Source of the DNA: an uncultured Cryptobacterium sp.
Lineage (GTDB): Bacteria > Actinomycetota > Coriobacteriia > Coriobacteriales > Eggerthellaceae
DNA length: 64,000 nt
Direction: 5' to 3'
Assembly: GCA_958410215.1 (NCBI GenBank)
Contig: CATYOF010000004.1
Coordinates: forward strand, 73,552 to 137,551
A model generated the notes under the pieces. The model did no database searches. It was not told where the DNA came from and saw nothing but the letters and a program-made list of their open reading frames with translations. This document shows, one piece after another, positions 1 to 7,912 of the stretch. How positions within the stretch are numbered: the first letter of the stretch is position 1; each line of letters starts with the position of its first letter. Position numbers and translations under genes: made by a program.

Positions 1-1
1 T

Positions 2-55
2 ATTGGTCTTATCGTATTGGGCTATTTTGGCAGCAAAGCTCTTGGCGCCATGTAA
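2..55 (+). CDS. C-terminal end of an upstream gene (partial)
   Basis: Frame 2 is open from the window edge and reads IGLIVLGYFGSKALGAM before a TAA at 53-55. The visible residues are hydrophobic and glycine-rich, like the last membrane segment of a membrane protein. Only 17 residues are visible, so the family cannot be named. It ends about 50 nt before the next gene, on the same strand. Confidence 0.45.
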   Translation: MGLIVLGYFGSKALGAM

Positions 56-107
56 ACAAACCATGCAATTCTGCGGAATAGCGGACTAGTGATGGTATGC
101 TTTTGCT

Positions 108-350
108 ATGGGCGCAAACTACGGACAGAAAAAACCTCCCGAGATTCCTGAAGAGGAAAAAAGAAGACTGCGCAAAAATGCAAACTCGTTTATCTCGCGG
201 TATTGTGGTTTCGCGGCTTTGGTAATTATTCTTATTACCTTTGCTGCTTTTATTCTTGGACAGGCTAATGCCTTCTATTCGCAGTGTGGCATCATGGCAT
301 CTATTGCACTGCTTGCCATTTCGGTTATTAACGATCCCGATCGTAAATAG
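108..350 (+). CDS. Small two-helix membrane protein, unknown function
   Basis: 80-aa protein. A charged N-terminus (residues 1-30, rich in Glu, Lys and Arg) is followed by two hydrophobic segments at about residues 32-52 and 57-73, then a short polar tail. This predicts a small inner-membrane protein with both ends on the same side. No motif was recognised. It follows the partial gene at the window start and lies on the same strand as the aromatic genes downstream, but a gap of about 175 nt separates them. Function unknown; the coding call rests on length, the two membrane segments and its place in a gap between genes. Confidence 0.6.
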   Translation: MGANYGQKKPPEIPEEEKRRLRKNANSFISRYCGFAALVIILITFAAFILGQANAFYSQCGIMASIALLAISVINDPDRK

Positions 351-460
351 AGCAAAACTTATTTATTTTTCGTATTAATAGGGTAAAAATTCGCCTAATC
401 TATAGAAAAAGTAACTTAATCCTCTATTATCGACCAGTAACCCCAGCCTTCCTTGCCTCA

Positions 461-480
461 TACTATACTTTGCTATAGTA
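461..480. promoter_or_regulatory. Perfect 7-bp inverted repeat upstream of the aromatic genes
   Basis: TACTATA (461-467) and TATAGTA (474-480) are perfect inverted copies separated by 6 nt, 48 nt upstream of the chorismate mutase start. The right arm overlaps a possible -10 (TATAGT, 474-479). A second small hairpin (GCACTC 488-493, GAGTGC 501-506) follows. Position and symmetry suggest an operator, but the cognate regulator is not known. Confidence 0.4.
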
Positions 481-527
481 AAGTGATGCACTCGGCTTTT
501 GAGTGCGAGGTAAGAAAGGAATCAAGG

Positions 528-815
528 ATGCCGGAACAAAATGATGCTTTCGCAAAGATTGAGGAATATCGCGCTAAGATCGATGAAGTAGATCAAAAGT
601 TGGTTGCTCTCTTGAATGAACGTGCGGGCTATTCATTGGACATTCGCGCTTTGAAACCCAGTGCTCATATGGGCTTGTATGATCCTAAGCGTGAAGAAGA
701 AATCTTCGAACGTATTGCTTCTTACAACGAAGGTCCTATGTATAACGAAAATCTGGTTGAAATTTATCGTGGCATTCTAAAAGTAATGAAAGAGGTGCCA
801 TCACGTGATCAATAA
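528..815 (+). CDS. Chorismate mutase, AroQ class
   Basis: 95-aa all-helical chorismate mutase converting chorismate to prephenate (Phe/Tyr branch). The N-terminal part (about residues 9-35) has the AroQ pattern, with IDEVDQKLVALLNERAG followed by a conserved Lys, and later YDPKREEEIF. The ATG at 528 is chosen because AAAGGA lies just upstream at 515-520; an in-frame ATG at 453 lacks a ribosome site and would add 25 unconserved residues. The 3' end overlaps the DAHP synthase gene by 11 nt, implying translational coupling. In Bacillus-type AroA the same two activities are fused in this order; here they are separate overlapping genes. Confidence 0.85.
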   Translation: MPEQNDAFAKIEEYRAKIDEVDQKLVALLNERAGYSLDIRALKPSAHMGLYDPKREEEIFERIASYNEGPMYNENLVEIYRGILKVMKEVPSRDQ

Positions 816-1602
816 GCTCTCCTCCCTACCAGATTACGGTGCTAGAACTGATGAAATAACCATCTATGCTGGCCCCTGTTCTGTCGAATCTGAAGAGCAA
901 TTTGATGAAGTAGCGCGCTGCATTGCGGATCTTGGCTTAACGTGGATTCGCGGCGGCGCTTTTAAGCCCCGTACCAACCCCCATTCTTTTCAAGGACTAG
1001 GTGAAGAAGGCCTTAAGATTATGAAGGCAAGCGGGGAAAAGTACGGGCTAAAAACTCTGACCGAGGTAATGGATTCTGCTCATTGCGAAATGGTGCATTC
1101 CTATGTTGATGGTCTTCAAATTGGTGCTCGCAATATGCAGAATTTCAGTCTACTGAAAAATGTTGGTGCGGTAACGGCTCAGTCGCACAAAATGGTTTTA
1201 CTCAAGCGCGGCTTGGCGGGCAGTATTTCTGAATGGCTTTCCGCTACCGAGTATCTAACCATGAATGGTAACAACAATATCGTGCTGTGCGAACGTGGCT
1301 TACGTACGTTTGAAACTGCCACGCGTTTTACGCTCGATATTTCTGCCGTGCCAGTAATTCATAAGCAGTCTATTTTCCCTATTTGCGTGGATGTTTCTCA
1401 TCCTGCAGGTGTTCGAGACCTGGTCCCTTCGTTGGCTTATGCAGCAATAGCGGCAGGTTGCGACAGTCTTATGATCGAGGTTCATCCCGATCCAACCAAG
1501 GCGTTATCCGATGGCCCCCAGCAGCTAACCCCTGCACAGTTTACGGAGCTGGTAGGACAGTTGCAAGAAATTGCGGCGGTATTTGGAAAGAAGATTGTGT
1601 AA
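805..1602 (+). CDS. aroF: 3-deoxy-7-phosphoheptulonate (DAHP) synthase
   Basis: 265-aa cytosolic enzyme that condenses phosphoenolpyruvate with erythrose 4-phosphate, the first step of the shikimate pathway. It is the short KDO8P-synthase-like type (class I beta). Visible motifs are AGPCSVES near the start, RGGAFKPRTNPHSFQG (about 49-64), QIGARNMQN, LLKRG, and the C-terminal DVSHPAG and EVHPDP metal/substrate segments. No N-terminal regulatory domain is present, so feedback control may come from the adjacent chorismate mutase. GTG start with AGAGG 9 nt upstream; overlaps the mutase gene by 11 nt. Confidence 0.93.
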   Translation: MINKLSSLPDYGARTDEITIYAGPCSVESEEQFDEVARCIADLGLTWIRGGAFKPRTNPHSFQGLGEEGLKIMKASGEKYGLKTLTEVMDSAHCEMVHSYVDGLQIGARNMQNFSLLKNVGAVTAQSHKMVLLKRGLAGSISEWLSATEYLTMNGNNNIVLCERGLRTFETATRFTLDISAVPVIHKQSIFPICVDVSHPAGVRDLVPSLAYAAIAAGCDSLMIEVHPDPTKALSDGPQQLTPAQFTELVGQLQEIAAVFGKKIV

Positions 1603-1697
1603 CAAAGACAAGCTTGAAGGATTAAAGCGCTACAATACAAATCCGTACTTTTCAGAATAAAGCGTAAATCATATATGTAGGTGAAAGGGATTCCTCT

Positions 1698-4055
1698 ATG
1701 CCTATTGATCTTTCAAGTCTAAATGGTCCTCAAAAAGAAGCGGTTCTTTGCACAGAAGGACCGCTTCTTGTGTTGGCGGGTGCCGGTAGTGGAAAAACCC
1801 GCGTATTAACTCATCGTATTGCCCATTTGGTAGAGGACTTAGGGGTGGCTCCCTGGCAAATTATGGCCATTACCTTTACCAATAAGGCCGCAGCAGAAAT
1901 GCGCGAGCGCCTTGGTGGGCTTATTGGCCCTTATGCGCGCGGCATGTGGGTTTCAACTTTTCATAGTATGTGTGTGCGCATCTTGCGTGCCGATTGCGAA
2001 CGACTTGGGTTTGCTTCAGGTTTTACCATTTACGACGATGATGATTCGAAACGCTTAGTAAAGCACATTTATGGTGAATTCAATATCGACGAAAAGCGTT
2101 TTCCCGTACCTGCTATTCGCAATCGCATTTCCAAAGCAAAAAATGACCTTCAGGTTGCAGAAGTGTATGCGCAGGAAGCTGAGCAGGGAAGTGATCCGGT
2201 AGCGAAAGTTGCTGCACGTGTTTATACCCGTTTGCAGGAGCGATTGCGACAGCTTAATGCGTTCGATTTTGATGATCTTTTGCTCTACACTTGGCTTTTA
2301 CTGAAGAATCATGCAGATGTTCTAGAAGCGTATCAAAGGCGTTTTCAATATATTCTGGTGGATGAATACCAGGATACCAACCATGCTCAGTACGCTTTAA
2401 CGCAGCTTTTAGCAGCGGCCCATCAAAACATTATGGTGGTAGGCGATGACGATCAGTCAATTTATTCATGGCGTGGTGCCGATTTGCGCAATATTTTAGA
2501 TTTCGAAAAAGATTATCCCAAGGCTCATGTCGTAAAGCTGGAAGAAAACTATCGTTCCATGGGCAATATTTTAGATGCTGCTAACGCAGTTATTGCCAAC
2601 AATGTAACCCGCAAGCCCAAAAGGTTATTTACGTCTCAGCCTGCTGGTGAAAAGATTTCAGTTTATATGGCTACCGATGAACGCGATGAGGGGCGCTGGA
2701 TTGCTTCTGAAATAGAAAAGCAGCATGCCTCAGGTATGCCTTATAACCAAATTGCGGTGTTTTATCGCACCAATGCACAAAGCCGTATGCTTGAAGATAT
2801 GCTCTTGCGGGCGGGCGTTCCTTATCGTTTGGTAGGCGGTACGCGCTTTTTTGATCGTGCAGAAATTCGCGATGTAATGGCGTACTTAAGTCTTGTAGTA
2901 AATCCTGCAAACGACATGGCAGCACGCAGAGTAATCAATACGCCCAAGCGTGGTATTGGTGGTACTACCATTGAGCATATTGACTATATTGCGCGTGAAA
3001 CTGAATGCACGTTTTTGCAGGCAGCTGAACTTTGCGTTGCTGATGAGGTTATTCGTCCTAACACGCGTCGCGCCATTGGGGAATTCGTAGCGCTTATTCA
3101 TGAAGCGCAAACCTATGAAGGCGATTTGCGCAAAGTAGTTGAGATGATTGTCGATAAAGCCGGCATTATTGAGGCTTATCGCGCGGTTGGCAGCGATGAA
3201 GCGCAGGGGCGCATTGAAAACATTCAAGAATTCTTCGGCGTAGTTGATGAATATTCGCAAACGCACGATGATACTGAAGCTTTGTTTGAGCCACCTTCAC
3301 CCAATGATCCCGATGAAGCTCTCGATGAAAACGAGCCTCCCGTGCGGACATTCCAAGCGAATTCATTGGCTGATTTTACCGAATGGGTAACCTTGCGAAC
3401 CGATATGGATACCATGAGTGATGATGGCGCGGCAGTAACGCTTATGACTGTTCACTCCGCAAAAGGCCTTGAATTTGACTGCGTTTTTGTTGCGGGTATG
3501 GAAGAATCGCTGTTCCCTCATGGTAATTCTTCGCAAGATGCGCAGGGGCTCGAAGAAGAGCGTCGTCTTTGTTATGTCGCCATTACGCGTGCTCGCAAGC
3601 GTCTTTATCTGACCAATGCCTTTACGCGTCAGATTTTTGGTCAATCAAGTGCAAATCCTCCTTCGCGCTTTATTTCAGAAATTCCTAGCGAACTTCGACA
3701 TAGTATCGGTATGGGATCTGCTGGTTTTTCTGGATCTGGCTGGGAAAAGCGCGGAAGCCGCCGAGGTATTGCTGGTTCGGGTGTAGAGGCAGGAGGCGGA
3801 CGCGTATTTGGTCAATCAAGCGCATCGGGTTCGCGCCCGCGCCAAAAACCAGTGGCAACGCGTACGAATCCTAACGCGGGCAAGAAGGCTGCAGCACGCA
3901 TGAGTTTTGCCAAGGGCGATACGGTTGATCATAAAGTATTTGGTCGCGGCACTATTGTGAAAGTGGATGGTGACACGCTTCATGTACGTTTTTCTCGTAC
4001 GGGGCAAACTAAAAAGCTCCTGAAGGATTATGCGCCTATTGTGAAAATCGGTTAG
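1698..4055 (+). CDS. pcrA: ATP-dependent DNA helicase PcrA/UvrD
   Basis: 785-aa superfamily 1A 3'-5' helicase acting in nucleotide excision repair and in clearing replication blocks. Walker A is AGAGSGKT (about 28-35), then TFTNKAAAEM (Ia), DEYQDTN with GDDDQSIYSWRGA (motifs II/III), ENYRS (IV), TVHSAKGLEFD (V) and YVAITRARKRLYL (VI). The last ~60 residues (AKGDTVDHKVFGRGTI) form the small C-terminal domain typical of PcrA, which in other species contacts RNA polymerase. A Gly/Ser/Arg-rich linker of about 70 residues joins it to the motor. ATG start with GAAAGG upstream. Single-gene unit closed by the terminator at 4115. Confidence 0.95.
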   Translation: MPIDLSSLNGPQKEAVLCTEGPLLVLAGAGSGKTRVLTHRIAHLVEDLGVAPWQIMAITFTNKAAAEMRERLGGLIGPYARGMWVSTFHSMCVRILRADCERLGFASGFTIYDDDDSKRLVKHIYGEFNIDEKRFPVPAIRNRISKAKNDLQVAEVYAQEAEQGSDPVAKVAARVYTRLQERLRQLNAFDFDDLLLYTWLLLKNHADVLEAYQRRFQYILVDEYQDTNHAQYALTQLLAAAHQNIMVVGDDDQSIYSWRGADLRNILDFEKDYPKAHVVKLEENYRSMGNILDAANAVIANNVTRKPKRLFTSQPAGEKISVYMATDERDEGRWIASEIEKQHASGMPYNQIAVFYRTNAQSRMLEDMLLRAGVPYRLVGGTRFFDRAEIRDVMAYLSLVVNPANDMAARRVINTPKRGIGGTTIEHIDYIARETECTFLQAAELCVADEVIRPNTRRAIGEFVALIHEAQTYEGDLRKVVEMIVDKAGIIEAYRAVGSDEAQGRIENIQEFFGVVDEYSQTHDDTEALFEPPSPNDPDEALDENEPPVRTFQANSLADFTEWVTLRTDMDTMSDDGAAVTLMTVHSAKGLEFDCVFVAGMEESLFPHGNSSQDAQGLEEERRLCYVAITRARKRLYLTNAFTRQIFGQSSANPPSRFISEIPSELRHSIGMGSAGFSGSGWEKRGSRRGIAGSGVEAGGGRVFGQSSASGSRPRQKPVATRTNPNAGKKAAARMSFAKGDTVDHKVFGRGTIVKVDGDTLHVRFSRTGQTKKLLKDYAPIVKIG

Positions 4056-4093
4056 CGAAACACAATTGTAAACCTTAGTGGAGTATTATATAC

Positions 4094-4112
4094 AAGGCTT
4101 AACGCAAGCCTT
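4094..4112 (+). other. Perfect stem-loop before the pcrA terminator
   Basis: AAGGCTT (4094-4100) and AAGCCTT (4106-4112) form a perfect 7-bp stem with a 5-nt loop. No U-run follows, so it is probably a 3' mRNA stabilising hairpin placed directly before the true terminator. Confidence 0.5.
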
Positions 4113-4114
4113 AA

Positions 4115-4151
4115 GGGCACTCATAACGTAAGGGCTATGGGTGCTCTTTTT
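4115..4151 (+). terminator. Rho-independent terminator after pcrA
   Basis: GGGCACTCAT (4115-4124) pairs with ATGGGTGCTC (4137-4146), 10 bp with two G-U pairs and a 12-nt loop, followed by TTTTT. Confidence 0.8.
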
Positions 4152-4293
4152 GTGCCGTAGGGTTTAGGTTTGAAATTCTCTATGTGGTAACTATCACGTT
4201 TCTCGTTTTGGTTCCTCTTTAAAGGATGGGGCAGGGAAATAGCCTAATTAGGGTTGGAAAAATAGCTTGATAAGAAAGGGAGCGAGTTTTTGT

Positions 4294-4578
4294 ATGGCAG
4301 AAATACTCGAAGCAGTAATGCTTATCTGTTTTGGTTTATCGTGGCCAATGAACGCATGGAAGTCTTATAAAGCACGTACTGCCGCCGGGACAAGCTGGCA
4401 ATTTCTTGCTCTTATTACCCTTGGTTATTTTGCGGGCATAGCTGCAAAATTTGTGGGCGGTAATTTGAACTGGGTTTTGGTGGTCTACTTTATAAACCTT
4501 GGTGCATTGGTGGCTAACTGGGCAATTTACGCGCGCAACCTTCGTATTGATGCAGCCTACGAGAAAGCTCGGGCGTAA
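4294..4578 (+). CDS. Small PQ-loop/SemiSWEET-like membrane protein
   Basis: 94-aa membrane protein with three predicted helices (about residues 5-20, 38-55, 61-80). The segment SWPMNAWKSYKARTAAGTS resembles the first helix and loop of PQ-loop/SemiSWEET proteins (usually a Pro-Gln then a lysine-rich loop and a conserved Ser/Thr-Gly), with Met where Gln is usual. SemiSWEETs dimerise into small-molecule facilitators; the substrate here is unknown. ATG 4294 is chosen over an in-frame TTG at 4267 because AAAGGGAG lies 11 nt upstream. It stands alone between two terminator or repeat regions. Family call moderate, function inferred only. Confidence 0.6.
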   Translation: MAEILEAVMLICFGLSWPMNAWKSYKARTAAGTSWQFLALITLGYFAGIAAKFVGGNLNWVLVVYFINLGALVANWAIYARNLRIDAAYEKARA

Positions 4579-4580
4579 AA

Positions 4581-4665
4581 AGCGCACAGCTGTGAATTTA
4601 AAATAGCGTACAGCTGTGAATCTAAACAGTTGTGAATCTAAAAAAGCGCGCACCTGCGAATTCTT
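4581..4665. repeat. Degenerate short tandem repeats after the PQ-loop gene
   Basis: Copies of a core ACAGCTGTGAAT followed by TTTAAA or CTAAA start at 4586, 4610 and 4626 (the third with one change), with a more decayed fourth near 4650 (CACCTGCGAATTC). Some copies are preceded by AGCGC or AGCGT. The repeat starts 3 nt after the stop codon of the upstream gene. Confidence 0.6.
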
Positions 4666-4753
4666 TAGTCTTTTTGCGTGTCTTTTTCTTAAGAGCGCTT
4701 ACAATAAAACCAATTTGTACATATATGCGTGTTTCTACGCTAGAGGAGGTCGA

Positions 4754-6127
4754 ATGGCTACGCCCGTTCTTGTCGTCGGTCATAAAAATCCCGACAACGA
4801 TTCCATCGCCGCTTCGGTGGGATTTGCCTACTATAAAAATGAAATGATGAAGCGCACCTTGGCGCAAAATCCCGATGCGGAAGAATTTGAATACATTCCT
4901 TGCCGTCTTGGTCCTTTACCAGAAGAATCAGAGGCTATTCTTTCAGAATATGAGGTTAAGGCGCCTGAACTTATCCCTCATGTATTTGCTCGCGTGAGCG
5001 ATGTTATGAGTGCTCCTGTTATTAGCTTGCCAGGAAGCGCTACGTTGCTCGAGGCTTCTCAGCTGCTGGCGGTGCATGATATCCGCTCAATTGTGGTTAC
5101 CGATGAAGCTGGCAAATATGCTGGCGTGGTATCCTCTCGCAAAATTGCTGAACGCTACATTTCTACCGTCTGCCGTGAAGCAAAAGAAGCAACGGAACAG
5201 TCTGCAAGTGCCATTGCGGCAGATTTACAGGCTTCTCTTACGCAAGACATTATGAGCTTGGTAGACAATCGTCCCATGATTGTGACGCCTGATGATCTTT
5301 ATAACGATGTCTTCGAGGACTTAATGGCTAACGAGCTTCGTGAAGCGGTTGTGCTTGATGAAGAAGGCGTTGCAGTTGGTATCGTGACTCGTTCCGATGT
5401 TGCTGTTAAGCCTCGTCGCAAGGTTGCTCTGGTTGATCACAACGAATTCTCTCAGGCTGTTGATGGCTTGAAGGAAGCAGAAATTGTTGAAATTGTTGAT
5501 CATCACCGCATTGGCGATGTAAGCACCAATCAGCCTATTCGTTTTACGAATGTACCGGTAGGCTCTTCTGCCACCATCGTAACCATGAAACTGCGTGATG
5601 CAGGTATTGATATTCCGCAAGGAATTGCTGCAGTTCTGCTTTCCGCCATTATGACCGATACGGTTATTTTGAAGTCGCCTACGGCAACTGATATCGACCG
5701 CGAAACGGTTGAATACTTGGCAGGTATTGTGGGCCAGGATGCTACCGAATTTGGCCTGCACGTATTCAATGCGCGTGGTGGCGATGCAGAAATGGATGTA
5801 AAGACGCTCGTTACTGCTGACTCCAAGGAATTTAAGATTCCGGAAGGTACCATTCTTATTGCCCAACATGAAACGGTTACGCTTGATGCCGTTATGCAGC
5901 GCGAAGACGAAATTCGTGCTTTCCTGCGCGAGCTGAAAGAAAAGAATGGGTATGAATTTGTGCTTTTACTGGTAACCGACATTATTGCGGAAGGTTCAAA
6001 CTTCTTGGTTGAAGGCGATCATAAGAAGGTTGATAAAGTATTTGGCATTGATTCTTCCTCAGCGGTTTGGATGCCAGGTGTTTTGTCTCGTAAAAAGCAG
6101 GTAGCTGCTCCTCTTCTGGAGGCATAG
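4754..6127 (+). CDS. ppaC: Manganese-dependent inorganic pyrophosphatase with CBS domains
   Basis: 457-aa family II pyrophosphatase (DHH/DHHA2) hydrolysing pyrophosphate from biosynthesis. Residues 1-65 begin with VVGHKNPDNDS, the first metal-binding signature. Two CBS domains follow (about 72-125 with DVMSAPV, and 150-215 with DIMSLVDNRP). The DHH core resumes at ALVDHNE and VDHHRIGD, and DHHA2 ends with SRKKQ. CBS domains in this family bind adenine nucleotides and tune activity. The DRTGG domain of the larger clostridial enzymes appears absent, as the protein is about 90 residues shorter. ATG 4754 is chosen for the AGAGGAGGT ribosome site at 4742-4750. Confidence 0.92.
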   Translation: MATPVLVVGHKNPDNDSIAASVGFAYYKNEMMKRTLAQNPDAEEFEYIPCRLGPLPEESEAILSEYEVKAPELIPHVFARVSDVMSAPVISLPGSATLLEASQLLAVHDIRSIVVTDEAGKYAGVVSSRKIAERYISTVCREAKEATEQSASAIAADLQASLTQDIMSLVDNRPMIVTPDDLYNDVFEDLMANELREAVVLDEEGVAVGIVTRSDVAVKPRRKVALVDHNEFSQAVDGLKEAEIVEIVDHHRIGDVSTNQPIRFTNVPVGSSATIVTMKLRDAGIDIPQGIAAVLLSAIMTDTVILKSPTATDIDRETVEYLAGIVGQDATEFGLHVFNARGGDAEMDVKTLVTADSKEFKIPEGTILIAQHETVTLDAVMQREDEIRAFLRELKEKNGYEFVLLLVTDIIAEGSNFLVEGDHKKVDKVFGIDSSSAVWMPGVLSRKKQVAAPLLEA

Positions 6128-6347
6128 TTGCCAATGCGGTGAAGCGTTACTCTGATGGTGAAGCGCTGTTTCGTCAACCTGTTGCTTCTTCGTGAAGATT
6201 CTTAGGGGGCATTCCCTGTTATGAGGAGTACCCTTTGTTATGGCGTTTCTTCTTGCAATAATGATTGTTGCGAGGGGAGTGGTTTTCCTGGCAGGGGCTG
6301 CTTGTCATTTACGGACAAAATAGCACTCTTAAGTGTTTAAAAATTTT

Positions 6348-6379
6348 AAGCCGATTCGGGTTTTCCGAATCGGCTTTTT
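6348..6379 (+). terminator. Strong terminator downstream of ppaC
   Basis: AAGCCGATTCGG (6348-6359) and CCGAATCGGCTT (6365-6376) form a perfect 12-bp stem with a 5-nt loop followed by TTTG and further T-rich sequence. It lies about 220 nt after ppaC and may work in both directions. Confidence 0.85.
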
Positions 6380-6672
6380 GCTTTTTATGTACAACTTTTT
6401 ATGCTTTCGTTCTGTTTGCCAACAAGAAAGTATTGTTCGTACACGAAATTACTTTGATGGTTACAACTGAGGTTTAAAAAGCCTGTTCATTTGCTAGTAT
6501 CTGTCTCACTTACCCAATTTTTACCACAAGAAAAAGAACTGAACGGTAAGCACTTTGCCTGAAATTTTGCTTTTGCGCCTGCATTCGGTTTTAAGGCAAT
6601 CCTTGTGTTTGAGCATAGGAAATAGAGTGGTTTTCCCTCTTGGATCTAAAAGAGGGGTACCCAAAATTTTGC

Positions 6673-6683
6673 GGGGGGGGGGG
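6673..6683 (+). repeat. G11 homopolymer forming the ribosome-binding site of the LytTR gene
   Basis: Eleven consecutive G end 3 nt before the ATG at 6687. No other Shine-Dalgarno sequence is present; a G-run can pair with the CCUCC of 16S rRNA through one G-U pair. Tract length therefore sets the strength or spacing of the ribosome site. The frame is also open across the tract back to a TTG at 6555, so in a longer protein the tract length would set the frame. Confidence 0.8.
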
Positions 6684-6686
6684 CAT

Positions 6687-7424
6687 ATGTATAACATAGC
6701 TATTCTAGAAGCTAATCAAAACCAAGCAGCATTGTTAAAGGCACTTGTAGAAAAGAACGTACATAGGGAAGTGTTTAGCATCATCACATGCCCTTCCATT
6801 GTTGAACTTGCAAAGTATCTTTCCGATGGCAATGTTGCTAGCATGCTGTTTGTTGACGTGTGGATGGGTGAGGAAGAAAGCGCTTCCCGAGGAAATGTTA
6901 TTCCGAAAGGCATCGACATTGTAGAAAAATATCGTCGTTATTTTGCGCGTGCTCAGGTGGTCTATATGGGTAATTTGGATCATTACACGCCTGCGATATA
7001 TGAAACAGAGCATGCGTTTTTCTTGCCTAAGCCCTTCTTGCAGCAGGATGTTGATACGGCACTTTCATGCGCACTAAATAATCTTTCCAACAACATCAAT
7101 AAAAGTCTGCCCGTAAAAGTTGGTACTTCGGTTCGCCTTATAAAGTATTCCGATCTTATTTATATTGAAAGTCAGCGACGTAAGTTGCGCCTTCATCTTT
7201 CCAATGAAGTAATAGATATGTATGGGTCGCTTACTGCTATGGCGGCGTCTCTTCCTTGGCAATTTGTGCAATGCCATAAAAGCTTTATTGTGAATTTGGA
7301 ATATGTGATCGAATTACAAAAAGAAGGTTTTGTTATGGCCTCAGGTGACAAAATTGCCGTAAGTCAAACCAAGCGCAAAGAAGCTCGTCGTTCGTTTATG
7401 AAATACTTAGCGGTTGATTTATAA
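6687..7424 (+). CDS. LytTR-family DNA-binding response regulator
   Basis: 245-aa transcription regulator. Residues 1-120 resemble a receiver domain: MYNIAILEANQN at the start, the probable phospho-acceptor Asp in LFVDVW (about residue 55), and FLPKPF near the usual conserved Lys (about 113-118). Residues 145-243 form a LytTR DNA-binding domain (IKYSDLIYIESQRRKLRLHL, then FVQCHKSFIVNLEYV). Such regulators control surface, virulence or bacteriocin genes, usually with a sensor kinase; none is adjacent, so this is an orphan. The ATG at 6687 fits the domain start; a TTG at 6555 in the same frame would add 44 residues read through the G11 tract. Expression is probably subject to slippage at that tract. 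Confidence 0.85.
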   Translation: MYNIAILEANQNQAALLKALVEKNVHREVFSIITCPSIVELAKYLSDGNVASMLFVDVWMGEEESASRGNVIPKGIDIVEKYRRYFARAQVVYMGNLDHYTPAIYETEHAFFLPKPFLQQDVDTALSCALNNLSNNINKSLPVKVGTSVRLIKYSDLIYIESQRRKLRLHLSNEVIDMYGSLTAMAASLPWQFVQCHKSFIVNLEYVIELQKEGFVMASGDKIAVSQTKRKEARRSFMKYLAVDL

Positions 7425-7640
7425 GCGTTGCCGCAGACACGGACTTGCTGAAGAGGTGGGTCTGTCGCAGGTGGTCGCGTGTTGCAGATGTAGGTCTGGT
7501 GTAAGTGGTCGCGCGTTGTGGACGTGAGTTTTTACAGCTGATGGCAGTGTGGTGCTTCTCGTCGAAGATTTCGGCAGGGTATTTTCGCAGGTAATGGTGC
7601 GTTGTAGGCGTAGTTTTCCCGCAAGAGTAGATGTGCTATG
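7425..7640. repeat. GT-rich degenerate repeat spacer
   Basis: Part of a gap of about 490 nt before rpsL. GTGGTCGCG occurs at 7471 and 7505, each followed by a GTTG and GTAG/GTGAG-type stretch (unit 34 nt); a related GGTGCGTTGTAGGCGTAG lies near 7593. No gene is seen on either strand. It resembles other decayed repeat spacers in this window. Confidence 0.45.
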
Positions 7641-7706
7641 GGCATGGGTTTGTTGTGCTCATGTGCAAATTACGTGAAGAAGATTCCCCTGTTCGCAGAA
7701 AAAAAT

Positions 7707-7734
7707 TTGAAACACCACCATTACCAGGCATAAT
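7707..7734 (+). promoter_or_regulatory. Putative upstream promoter P1 of the rpsL operon
   Basis: TTGAAA (7707-7712), 16-nt spacer, CATAAT (7729-7734). It would place the shared 23-nt motif in the transcribed leader. Confidence 0.4.
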
Positions 7735-7746
7735 ATTTCTAAAGAG

Positions 7747-7769
7747 TATGGACACACCCGGATGCGTGG
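7747..7769 (+). promoter_or_regulatory. Shared 23-nt motif, copy A (rpsL operon)
   Basis: TATGGACACACCCGG followed by ATGCGTGG. It matches copies in front of rplB (28712) and tRNA-tuf (62441) at 18 or more of 23 positions. It ends 3 nt before the TTGACA of promoter P2. Confidence 0.65.
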
Positions 7770-7772
7770 CGT

Positions 7773-7801
7773 TTGACAAGGTATATGCCCGGTGATAAAG
7801 T
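7773..7801 (+). promoter_or_regulatory. Promoter P2 of the rpsL operon
   Basis: TTGACA (7773-7778), 17-nt spacer, TAAAGT (7796-7801) preceded by TGA, giving an extended -10. The leader to rpsL would be about 105 nt. Confidence 0.6.
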
Positions 7802-7912
7802 TCATCTTCGCGTTTCCCCGTGAAGCGTGTGTTTTCGCGTGCGTAACTGCAGAACGCACTCGGAAAACGAAGAACAGGCATGTAGTAACTAATAAAGAAA
7901 AGGAGTTGAGTC

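Larger units (their letters stand above)
6128..6686. other. Long intergenic region before the LytTR gene
   Basis: About 560 nt. It holds the terminator at 6348, then the LytTR leader: a 7-bp stem (CCCTCTT 6635-6641 with AAGAGGG 6650-6656), the 8-bp palindrome GGGTACCC at 6655-6662 and the G11 tract. No credible gene was seen; an open frame at 6265-6477 crosses the terminator. Confidence 0.6.

Noticed and set aside
5321..5869. 182-codon minus-strand frame within ppaC (and another at 5530-5982)
   Set aside because: Both lie inside the conserved DHH region of ppaC; no ribosome site or homology visible.
6265..6477. 70-codon frame after ppaC
   Set aside because: It crosses a perfect 12-bp terminator and has no ribosome site or recognisable sequence.
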